Part shown: one piece after another, positions 1 to 5,201 of the stretch
Position numbering within the stretch: position 1 is the stretch's first letter
How the letters are laid out: the number at the start of each line of letters is the position of its first letter
NCBI GenBank assembly: GCA_030673265.1
Contig: DAOVJK010000231.1
Coordinates: forward strand, 1-5,201
Reading direction: 5' to 3'
Source: Pseudomonadota bacterium
GTDB taxonomy: Bacteria > Desulfobacterota > Desulfobulbia > Desulfobulbales > JAGXFP01
DNA length: 5,201 nucleotides
Program-made: the position numbers and the translations under genes
The notes under the pieces: generated by a model
What the model was told of the DNA's origin: nothing
Databases searched by the model: none
What the model saw: only the letters and a program-made list of their open reading frames with translations

Positions 1-44
1 AACACCGAACATATCAAGCCAGACAGGCAGCAAGAAGCCACCAT
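1..44 (-). other. Possible start of a downstream minus-strand gene (window edge)
   Basis: On the minus strand the TGA stop of the sugar-transferase remnant overlaps an ATG (TGATG, 46-42), an arrangement typical of translationally coupled genes. The frame stays open for 14 codons to the window edge and reads MVASCCLSGLICSV. No convincing Shine-Dalgarno sequence precedes it, and 14 codons are too few to recognise a family. It may be the start of the next gene in the old minus-strand operon or simply chance. Confidence 0.15.
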
Positions 45-406
45 CAGTGACCGAAGGTATAAAGCACCGCCCGGACCGTCTTGAACAACAGCTTAAGATC
101 AAGCAACAGTGACCAATTATCAATATATTCAAGATCCAGTTTCATCCACTCCTCGAACGCCACTTTATTGCGGGCCAAGACCTGCCAGATACAGGTAAGA
201 CCCGGCTTCACAGACAGACGTCGGCGCTGCCAAGCTTGATAAGGCTCAACTGCAGCCGGGATAGGGGACCTGGGACCAACCAAGCCCATCTCACCCTTCA
301 GGACATTAAACAACTGAGGCAGTTCATTCAGACGGGTCTTACGGAGAATACGACCGAGATAAGTGACCCGGGGATCCTTCTTGATCTTGAAAACCGGCCC
401 ATCTAC
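44..406 (-). pseudogene. Truncated polyprenyl-phosphate sugar-1-phosphate transferase (Bac_transf / WbaP-WcaJ type), 5' end missing
   Basis: About 120 codons, read from 406 down to the TGA at 46-44, match the C-terminal part of the bacterial sugar transferase family. This family puts the first sugar phosphate on undecaprenyl phosphate at the inner membrane to begin EPS repeat synthesis. Recognisable in order are DGPVFKIKKDPRVTYLGRIL, LRKTRLNELPQL, KGEMGLVGPR, RRRLSVKPGLTCIWQV, and FEEWMKLDLEYIDNWSLLLD near the end. An in-frame TAA lies at 421-419 and no ATG or GTG lies between it and the homology. The first usable start is a TTG at 313-311, inside the catalytic core. The N-terminal membrane helix and the early KFRSM-type segment are absent. 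The usual catalytic Asp-Glu of the LDELPQ motif reads Asn-Glu (Asn codon 328-326), and the conserved QVSGRN reads QVLARN. All of this fits a non-functional remnant. It points away from the EPS genes on the other strand. An intact copy may lie elsewhere. Confidence 0.8.
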
Positions 407-512
407 TGATCTTTGTCGTTATTAATTCTCTAAATTCATACTTTAAACTTCCATCTAACGAACATCAACATTGTCCTTCTTTATCGTTATATCACTACAT
501 GTCTTTAATTAA
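407..512. other. AT-rich junction between the transferase remnant and the EPS promoter
   Basis: This stretch is strongly AT-rich compared with the flanking genes, and no frame supports a protein. It lies where the missing 5' part of the sugar transferase should be, so it is probably either a recombination junction or decayed coding sequence. Its right end contains the palindrome TTAATTAA (505-512) directly before the -35 box of the following promoter, a position where an AT-rich UP-like element would help RNA polymerase bind. Confidence 0.4.
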
Positions 513-541
513 TTGATAATACATCATTCCCATGATATATT
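513..541 (+). promoter_or_regulatory. Putative sigma70-type promoter of the EPS cluster
   Basis: TTGATA at 513-518 (5 of 6 to TTGACA) and TATATT at 536-541 (5 of 6 to TATAAT) are separated by exactly 17 bp. AT-rich sequence lies just upstream. Initiation would fall near 547-549, giving a leader of about 50 nt before the ATG at 600. That leader can form a weak imperfect hairpin (ATATTGG 548-554 with CCAAATAT 573-580). This is a sequence match only, but it is the best promoter in the window and sits where one is needed. Confidence 0.6.
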
Positions 542-599
542 GGCTGAATATTGGTCTCAATTCATAGCTAATCCAAATATCAATAGAGCCCGTAAATAT

Positions 600-1019
600 A
601 TGAAACAAGCACTTATCACTACGCTCACCGTCATGATTATACTCGTGTCATTTTCCATGACCCAGGCCAAGCCCTGCGACGACTTCGGTTCTTCATGGAA
701 GCAGGCGTTTGCCAGCTCCGCCGCCGCAAGCGGGCTTAACCAGGCGACGGTAGAAGCCCGGGCTGCGGGCAAGTCGGTTATAGAGATTGTCTGTGCGGCA
801 CTAGCCGCCGGTTTTGGCGACCATGCGATTATTGTCGCCTTGGTTAACGCAAATACTGGCCGGGCAGAGATAATTTCAGCCGCATCTGAGGCCGGTATGG
901 ACATGCAGATTGTCGTCGCCGTGCTGGGTGGGTTAGAGCCCCCGCCTGAACCAAGCCATCCTGACAGCATTGCCGGCGGGGCAGACATACCTCCATCTGT
1001 GAGCCCATCAGCATTCTAG
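600..1019 (+). CDS. Small secreted Ala/Gly-rich helical-repeat protein, function unknown
   Basis: The product has 139 residues and I cannot assign it to a named family. Residues 1-23 form a clear Sec signal peptide (MKQ, hydrophobic core, then MTQA before KPCDDFG), so the mature protein should be periplasmic or exported. The mature part starts with a Cys (C26), has a second Cys (C65), and is dominated by short Ala/Gly-punctuated amphipathic helices at about 60-110. Successive segments look alike: EIVCAALAAGFGDHA, IIVALVNANTGRAE, IISAASEAGMDMQ, IVVAVLGG, with a spacing of about 14 residues. The tail (113-139) is Pro/Ser-rich and ends PPSVSPSAF. The frame extends upstream to a TTG at 513, but that overlaps the promoter. 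The ATG at 600 places the signal peptide at the N-terminus and is preferred, although only a weak AGAG (585-588) precedes it. It is the first gene after the promoter and precedes the EPS export genes, which suggests an envelope or matrix role by association only. C26 and C65 could form a disulfide. Confidence 0.75.
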   Translation: MKQALITTLTVMIILVSFSMTQAKPCDDFGSSWKQAFASSAAASGLNQATVEARAAGKSVIEIVCAALAAGFGDHAIIVALVNANTGRAEIISAASEAGMDMQIVVAVLGGLEPPPEPSHPDSIAGGADIPPSVSPSAF

Positions 1020-1032
1020 ACAATTACAACTA

Positions 1033-1110
1033 TGACATTTGCAACAGAACAACGCCAAGCTCCCCTGCTGCAAATATCAACTTAACGCCTCCTAGCCCAA
1101 TCTTGGCGTT
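1033..1110 (+). repeat. Two interlocking inverted repeats in the gap after the small secreted gene
   Basis: Stem A pairs ATTTGCAACAG (1037-1047) with CTGCTGCAAAT (1065-1075), with one mismatch in 11. It can be extended by 1033-1035 with 1077-1079 after another mismatch. Stem B is a perfect 9-bp inverted repeat, AACGCCAAG (1051-1059) with CTTGGCGTT (1102-1110). The left arm of B lies in the loop of A and its right arm lies outside, so the two either form a pseudoknot-like fold or exclude each other. Neither is followed by a T-run, so they do not look like a plain intrinsic terminator. A processing, stabilising or attenuating RNA structure is possible. No gene is visible in 1020-1173. Confidence 0.5.
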
Positions 1111-1130
1111 TCGACAAAAACTAAATTAAA

Positions 1131-1168
1131 TCTCCCCACCAGGGTTTGCAGAGCATAAATCCCGGAGA
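1131..1168 (+). promoter_or_regulatory. Ribosome binding site of the beta-barrel gene, inside a possible stem
   Basis: GGAG at 1164-1167 lies 6 nt before the ATG at 1174 and is the clearest Shine-Dalgarno in the window. It decides the start of the beta-barrel gene. TCTCC (1131-1135) can pair with GGAGA (1164-1168), and GGG (1142-1144) with the adjoining CCC (1161-1163), with a short inner TGC/GCA stem at 1147-1149 and 1153-1155. Together these would hide the ribosome binding site, with a 6-nt bulge on the left. The pairing is visible in the sequence; a control function is inference. Confidence 0.35.
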
Positions 1169-1173
1169 CCCCG

Positions 1174-2553
1174 ATGTTTAACCCTAAAATGACAAAACAA
1201 ATACTGCTCTGCTGCTTCCTGACCGTGGCTGCCCTGACGGGTGCGTTGAATGTTTCTGCTGAAGACAGCCCGGCCGGCAGCAAAGTGACAAATGAATACG
1301 ATCTCGGCCTGAGCCAGGATGTCAACCGCCAGAGGACTTTCCAACCAGCATCAGGCCGCGGCTCTTCAGAGCTACTCGGAACCAGCGGTGGTTATATTCA
1401 TCCCTATATTTCCCTGACCGGTCTTTATTCTGACAACATCTATAACGCCTCAACCAACGAAGAAAAAGACTACCTGACAACCATCTCCCCGGGTCTTATG
1501 CTGGCTTATCCTGGAGTTAAAGATATGCATGGCGCCTCTTTCCGCACTTCAAACCCTTCCCCCGGCGGCCTGGTCGGGGAACGCGCTTCCAGCAACAATT
1601 TTCACCGGTTCCAAACCTCGCTCCTTTATCAGGCCGACATGGAAAGCTACACCGATAATTCCAGCGGCGACATGGACCATCACCGGGCGGAAGCTCTGCT
1701 CCAGTTCAATCTGAAGGGTGGAGTGAGTTTTGACTTGGCAGGTGAGTACAAGGTTTCCGCTGACGCTTTTTCCGGTCCCGCCCTGCTCGATGAATACCAG
1801 TCTGACCTCCTCGACCTGGTGATTGGCATCAAATTGGGCAGGAGGACGGAACTTGACTTGGGCTACAGCAGTTTCCAACTTGACTATGACGCGATCAGAA
1901 ATGGTGGCCGCGACCGCCAAGACACCTCTTATACTGGCCGACTTTCCTTTGACATCCTGGCCAAAACCGCCATCTTTGCAGAATATCAACTTATCGATAT
2001 CGACTACGTTTTCCAGATTTTTCCGGCCAACGAAATTCAGAATGGCAATGCCGGAATCAAGTGGAATCCTACCGGCAAATCATCCGGGCAATTAAAGATC
2101 GGGCTGAGTTCTAAAGATCATGAAGATGCCAGTCTTGAGGATGCCGACACAGATGAACTGTTCTACGAACTCCAGTTGGACCACTCTTTTTCTACCAAGA
2201 CCTCAGTCGACCTGACTGGAACCAGGAGGCTGGCAGAATCGACTGTTGCCGGCACCAATTTCATTCTTAACAACCAGGTTTCATTGAATTACAGACAAAA
2301 ACTTTCTGCCAAGATCGTGGCTAATCTTAACTCCTCATATTCACGGGACGAGTTCGACGGGCTTATCACGGTTGGATCTGTTACTCAGGAGAGAGAAGAT
2401 GCCACGATCCTGATTACACCGACGATTGATTACCTGATGAAGGACTGGTTTATTGTCAGTCTGTCTTATGCCCTCTCTGAACGTAATTCAAATTTTGACA
2501 ATTATGACTTCAAGTCTAATTCGGTTTTCTTGAGATTAACCGGTTACCTCTAA
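1174..2553 (+). CDS. Outer-membrane beta-barrel protein of an EPS export locus (BBP2_2-like putative porin)
   Basis: The product has 459 residues. Residues 1-29 form a signal peptide (positive start, LLCCFLTVAALTG core, VSA before EDSPAG). After a polar linker, residues 73-108 carry the typical opening of the beta-barrel proteins found next to EPS genes: HPYISLTGLYSDNIYN, then an acidic turn ending KDYLTTISPGL. The rest is a succession of alternating polar/hydrophobic strands separated by Asp/Asn/Gly-rich turns, including DMDHHR (166-171), LDLGYSSFQLDY, TAIFAEYQLIDIDY and, at the end, WFIVSLSYALSERNSNFDNY and SVFLRLTGYL. The last strand closes the protein, although the terminal residue is Leu rather than the common Phe. 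The likely role is an outer-membrane pore for polysaccharide, working with the OPX protein encoded next. The start is set by GGAG 6 nt upstream; Met6 is an alternative but lacks such a site. The sequence cannot tell polymer export from a structural or channel role. Confidence 0.8.
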   Translation: MFNPKMTKQILLCCFLTVAALTGALNVSAEDSPAGSKVTNEYDLGLSQDVNRQRTFQPASGRGSSELLGTSGGYIHPYISLTGLYSDNIYNASTNEEKDYLTTISPGLMLAYPGVKDMHGASFRTSNPSPGGLVGERASSNNFHRFQTSLLYQADMESYTDNSSGDMDHHRAEALLQFNLKGGVSFDLAGEYKVSADAFSGPALLDEYQSDLLDLVIGIKLGRRTELDLGYSSFQLDYDAIRNGGRDRQDTSYTGRLSFDILAKTAIFAEYQLIDIDYVFQIFPANEIQNGNAGIKWNPTGKSSGQLKIGLSSKDHEDASLEDADTDELFYELQLDHSFSTKTSVDLTGTRRLAESTVAGTNFILNNQVSLNYRQKLSAKIVANLNSSYSRDEFDGLITVGSVTQEREDATILITPTIDYLMKDWFIVSLSYALSERNSNFDNYDFKSNSVFLRLTGYL

Positions 2554-2573
2554 ACAGAGCGCCGCCATTGACC

Positions 2574-2616
2574 TTAGGGGGCAAGGAACCTATCTTGTTC
2601 TCACAAGCCCCCTTAA
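2574..2616 (+). terminator. GC-rich hairpin between the beta-barrel and OPX genes, possible weak terminator
   Basis: AGGGGGC (2576-2582) pairs perfectly with GCCCCCT (2607-2613), and TT/AA can extend the base. An inner stem GAAC (2586-2589) with GTTC (2597-2600) encloses a 7-nt loop. What follows is TTAATTATAAATTT, AT-rich but not a continuous T-run, so termination would be partial. The hairpin may instead protect the mRNA end of the beta-barrel gene and set different levels of it and the downstream genes. The remaining bases to 2668 are AT-rich and hold no gene. Confidence 0.45.
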
Positions 2617-2668
2617 TTATAAATTTGATTGCACCGCTGGCTGGTGTTAAGGTCTAAAATAATAAATT

Positions 2669-3442
2669 ATGAAAAAAAGCTGCTGTCTTACAAATATCTT
2701 CCTGCTGCCGTTACTGGCCTTGCTCCTTGCTGCTACCCCGGCAATGACAGCGGAGTACGTTGTTGATGAAGGCGATGTCCTGCAGATCAACGTCTACAGT
2801 CACGATGACATGACCACTACCGTCCGGGTCTCCGGCAACGGCACCATTATTGTCCCCCTGCTTGGACCAATGACAGTTGAAGGCCTGACCATCCCTCTGA
2901 TCTCCAAGAAGATCGCCGCCGCCCTGGCCGGGGATTACATCATCAACCCCCAGGTCAATGTCTTTATCACCAAGTTCCGGGCCCAGAATATCTTTGTTAA
3001 CGGGCAGGTAAGAAAGCCTGGCGCTTTCGAATTTGAAGAGAAAATGACCCTGATCAAGGCCATTACCTTGGCCGGCAGTTTTACTGACCTAGCCGCCAAG
3101 GACAAAATCAGGATCATCAGAATGGTCGACGGCCATGAAACGGACCTGAAAAATGCTGCAATGGATGAAGCTATCCTGCCCGGTGATGTGATAATCGTTC
3201 CGGAGAGTATCCTGATCTTTATCAGCGGCCAGGTAAATAAGCCGGATGCCTATCAGTTTGAACCAAATACGACTCTAATCAAGCTGATCTCAAGGGCCGG
3301 CGGGTTCACCGACCTGGCGGCCAAGGGCAAAGTCAGGGTCATCCGCCAGGACAATGGCCACGAAATAATTATTGAAAAAGCCGCACTTAACACACCGCTC
3401 CTGCCCGGTGATGTAATAATCGTCCCGGAGAGCTTCTTCTAA
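2669..3442 (+). CDS. Wza-like periplasmic polysaccharide export (OPX) protein with two SLBB domains, no outer-membrane helix
   Basis: The product has 257 residues. A signal peptide spans 1-28 (MKK, long Leu/Ala core, AMTA before EYVV). There is no lipobox Cys at the cleavage point, so unlike Wza it is probably not a lipoprotein. Residues 30-104 form the polysaccharide export domain: YVVDEGDVLQINVY, VSGNGTIIVPLLGPMTVEGL, then NPQVNVFI. Two SLBB domains follow, at 108-182 and 183-257. Both begin IF(V/I)xGQVxKPxA and both end LPGDVIIVPES. The protein stops right after the second one, without the C-terminal amphipathic helix that lines the outer-membrane pore in Wza. The protein therefore should form a periplasmic ring or adaptor for polymer, with the upstream beta-barrel as exit. 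No strong Shine-Dalgarno is near the ATG (AAGG lies 16 nt away), but the signal peptide supports this start. The next gene begins 4 bp after the stop, so the two form an operon. Confidence 0.88.
   Translation: MKKSCCLTNIFLLPLLALLLAATPAMTAEYVVDEGDVLQINVYSHDDMTTTVRVSGNGTIIVPLLGPMTVEGLTIPLISKKIAAALAGDYIINPQVNVFITKFRAQNIFVNGQVRKPGAFEFEEKMTLIKAITLAGSFTDLAAKDKIRIIRMVDGHETDLKNAAMDEAILPGDVIIVPESILIFISGQVNKPDAYQFEPNTTLIKLISRAGGFTDLAAKGKVRVIRQDNGHEIIIEKAALNTPLLPGDVIIVPESFF
2990..3439 (+). repeat. Tandem in-frame duplication of the SLBB-coding unit (2 x 225 bp)
   Basis: Units 2990-3214 and 3215-3439 align without a gap over 75 codons. By eye, 44 of 75 residues (about 59%) are identical, including GFT/SFT-DLAAK and the whole LPGDVIIVPES block. 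The second unit ends exactly at the last sense codon. Synonymous differences dominate the best-conserved block (for example GTG/GTA and GTT/GTC), which indicates an older duplication held by selection, not a sequencing artefact. Confidence 0.85.
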
Positions 3443-3446
3443 GGCC

Positions 3447-5201
3447 ATGCCGAACCAGACCGAACTAGATAATTTCCGTCAGCACTCCCAGGAAGAGGAG
3501 ATCCACCTTCGCGACTATATAAGGGTGGTTCGCAAAAGACTTAATGCGGTAGTGATATTTTTTATCCTGACCTTTACCGTGGTTCTAATAGCGACCTTTG
3601 CCGCCACTCCGATCTACCAGGCAGGCACCAAGGTCTTGATCAAGAAGAGTCAGGATAGCTCTCTGGACAATATGGGGGGCTACTACTCCAGTTTTGATCC
3701 AAGCTTTGAAGGGACCCAAGTCGAGCTAATCAAAAGTTATAATGTTGCCATCCGGGTCGTCAAGGCCCTAGATCTTATCAATACGCCAATTCCGATTATC
3801 GAAACCTCGTCGCTTGCATCGATTAAAGCCTTCATTCTGGACCTGCTACCGACCCCGGCAACCAAAAGCGGATCGCTTCAAGCCGATTCATACCAAGTTT
3901 CAGATGAGGACCGTCTAGCCTACGAGATCATGAGAAGCATTACGGTCAGCCCGGTCCGGAACAGCCAGATCTTCAGGATTTCATACCTGCACCCAGACCC
4001 GGTTATCGCCCGGCGGGTCGTTAACGCCACTGCCAGGGCCTACATGGACGAGGTGCTGGAAATGAAAATGGCCTCCGTAGGCTACACCCTGCAGTGGATG
4101 ACGGAAAAGGCCGCAGAAGAAAAGAAAAAGCTCGAAGATTCTGAAAAAGACATGCAGCAGTATATGGCCGACAGTAAGATAGTAACTCTCGAGAACAAGA
4201 TAGCTGTCCTGCCGGAAAAGCTTTCCGATTTCAGCAGTAAACTTTCTGAAGCAACGGCCAAGCACAATGAAGCCACCATCCTCTATAACCAAGTATTGAA
4301 CGCCGGTGATGAGTTCGACAAGATCGACGCCATCCTGGATATCTCCTCGACAACCCCGCTACTCCAGACACTGACCACGCAGCTCTTGACCGCCAAACAG
4401 AAATTTACCGAACTGTCAAAAAGGTACGGGCCGAAGCACCCGAAAATGATCAATATCAACGGCGAGATTATATCTAAAAGCAACACCCTCGATTCAGAAA
4501 AAAATAAGGAAGTGAAACGCAGGATCAAGCTACTGAAAAACAGGACCGAAGCCGAGAACTCCCAGGTGATTAACCTTCAGAAGATCGTTGCCCAGACCAA
4601 GAATGAGGCCCAGCAATTCAACCAGAAGATGATCAGATACGGAATGTTGCAGCGGGATGTGGAAACCAACAAGATCCTCTACCAGTCTCTCCTTACCCAG
4701 ATCAAGGAAAAGAAAGTAACCGAGCAAACCAGCAACATTAACATCTGGATCATCGAAGAGGCAAAATCCCCCCTCTCTCCCGCCAGTCCGAAGAAGGCAA
4801 GAAATCTGTTGCTGGGTCTTGTCCTGGGTTTCTTGGGCGGTATCGGTCTCGCATTCTTTATTGAGTATCTAGACAACACCATCAGCTCTCCTGACGAGGC
4901 TGAAAGAAGACTTGATGTATCAGTTCTTGGAGTGATCGATCAATTCAAGGACGATGAGCTTAACCCCGAAAAAGCCACCATGGCCGACGAATTCTCTACC
5001 TTCAACGAAAGCTTCAAATCGATCCGGACCGCTATCCTGCTCTCTGCAGCCGATCAACCACCAAAGAAGATCGTGATCACCAGCATGTTGCCCAAGGAAG
5101 GAAAGACCACGATCACTGTCAATCTGGCCCGGACCTTCGCCCAGGCCGACTACAAGGTGGTGATAATTGATGGTGACCTCCGAAAACCGCGAATCCATAA
5201 A
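3447..5201 (+). CDS. Chain-length determinant fused to bacterial tyrosine kinase (Wzz-GNVR-BY-kinase, Wzc/GumC-like), 3' end outside window
   Basis: 585 codons are open to the window edge. The N-terminus is acidic, then HLRDYIRVVRKR leads into TM1 (about 33-53) and ATPIYQAG, the standard Wzz domain entry. A long periplasmic part with charged coiled-coil stretches (roughly 205-290 and 330-395) contains the family motif SKRYGPKHPKM. A GNVR-type segment follows (YGMLQRDVETNKILYQSLL from 398), then the Pro-rich SPLSPASPKK and TM2 (about 453-472). The cytoplasmic kinase follows: Walker A PKEGKTT (549-555) and Walker A' VVIIDGDLRKP (571-581, Asp575 and Asp577). The first Gly of the common GEGK is Lys here, which family members tolerate. 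Walker B and the C-terminal Tyr cluster would lie beyond 5201. The protein regulates polymer length and export at the inner membrane through autophosphorylation cycles. The start is 4 bp after the OPX stop; only AAGG very near or GGAGAG 14 nt upstream is available, so translational coupling is likely. Confidence 0.92.
   Translation, partial: MPNQTELDNFRQHSQEEEIHLRDYIRVVRKRLNAVVIFFILTFTVVLIATFAATPIYQAGTKVLIKKSQDSSLDNMGGYYSSFDPSFEGTQVELIKSYNVAIRVVKALDLINTPIPIIETSSLASIKAFILDLLPTPATKSGSLQADSYQVSDEDRLAYEIMRSITVSPVRNSQIFRISYLHPDPVIARRVVNATARAYMDEVLEMKMASVGYTLQWMTEKAAEEKKKLEDSEKDMQQYMADSKIVTLENKIAVLPEKLSDFSSKLSEATAKHNEATILYNQVLNAGDEFDKIDAILDISSTTPLLQTLTTQLLTAKQKFTELSKRYGPKHPKMININGEIISKSNTLDSEKNKEVKRRIKLLKNRTEAENSQVINLQKIVAQTKNEAQQFNQKMIRYGMLQRDVETNKILYQSLLTQIKEKKVTEQTSNINIWIIEEAKSPLSPASPKKARNLLLGLVLGFLGGIGLAFFIEYLDNTISSPDEAERRLDVSVLGVIDQFKDDELNPEKATMADEFSTFNESFKSIRTAILLSAADQPPKKIVITSMLPKEGKTTITVNLARTFAQADYKVVIIDGDLRKPRIHK

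Noticed and set aside
421..480. Minus-strand WKFKV, slightly like the YKFRSM segment missing from the sugar transferase
   Set aside because: It is in another frame, surrounded by stops, and only a few residues agree. It may be decayed coding DNA but cannot be told from chance.
513..599. In-frame upstream extension of the small secreted protein from a TTG at 513
   Set aside because: It would bury the signal peptide behind 29 polar residues and overlaps the TTGATA/TATATT promoter. The ATG at 600 gives a normal signal peptide.
557..988. Open minus-strand frame of 143 codons opposite the small secreted gene
   Set aside because: It is an antisense shadow of a GC-rich coding frame. It shows no family features, and the plus strand has the signal peptide and the promoter.
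600..1019. PEP-CTERM sorting signal or C-terminal outer-membrane Phe signal in the small secreted protein
   Set aside because: There is no PEP motif followed by a transmembrane helix and basic residues. The final Phe follows a Pro/Ser tail, not a beta strand.
1549..1989. Open minus-strand frame of 146 codons inside the beta-barrel gene
   Set aside because: It is fully contained in a well-supported plus-strand gene, with no recognisable motif or ribosome binding site.
2655..2660. TAAAAT as a -10 box before the OPX gene
   Set aside because: No -35 box is at suitable spacing, and initiation would fall almost on the ATG. It is probably just AT-rich leader.
3981..5198. Several minus-strand frames of 65-103 codons within the chain-length/kinase gene
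   Set aside because: All are antisense to a continuous plus-strand frame with clear Wzz, GNVR, Walker A and Walker A' motifs.

Overview
The window is one edge of an exopolysaccharide (EPS) or capsule export locus of the Wzx/Wzy-type, in a Gram-negative bacterium. The evidence is a predicted outer-membrane beta-barrel, a Wza-like periplasmic export (OPX) protein and a Wzz-like chain-length regulator fused to a bacterial tyrosine kinase. All three are on the plus strand and in secretion order. Base composition is moderate, and the gene set resembles EPS loci of Desulfobacterota (former Deltaproteobacteria). That placement rests on gene order and protein style only and is tentative.

Layout. Positions 44-406 on the minus strand hold the C-terminal two-thirds of a polyprenyl-phosphate sugar-1-phosphate transferase. 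It has no start codon and no N-terminal part, and it carries substitutions at conserved positions, so it reads as a broken copy. Positions 407-599 are AT-rich and contain a good sigma70-type promoter (TTGATA, 17 bp, TATATT). A small secreted Ala/Gly-rich protein (600-1019) follows. The 154-bp gap after it is rich in inverted repeats, two of which interlock, and a further stem could cover the ribosome binding site of the next gene. The beta-barrel gene (1174-2553) ends before a GC-rich hairpin. Then come the OPX gene (2669-3442), built with an exact 75-residue tandem duplication of its SLBB domain, and, 4 bp later, the chain-length/tyrosine kinase gene (3447 to beyond the window end).

How it works together (family knowledge plus inference): the Wzz-kinase in the inner membrane controls polymer length and export. 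The OPX protein forms the periplasmic part of the conduit. Because this OPX protein ends directly after its second SLBB domain and lacks the C-terminal membrane helix of Wza, the neighbouring beta-barrel is the likely outer-membrane exit. The small secreted protein at the head of the cluster is of unknown function and is the least explained gene here. I see no CRISPR array, tRNA, rRNA, complete insertion sequence or obviously new enzymatic system.
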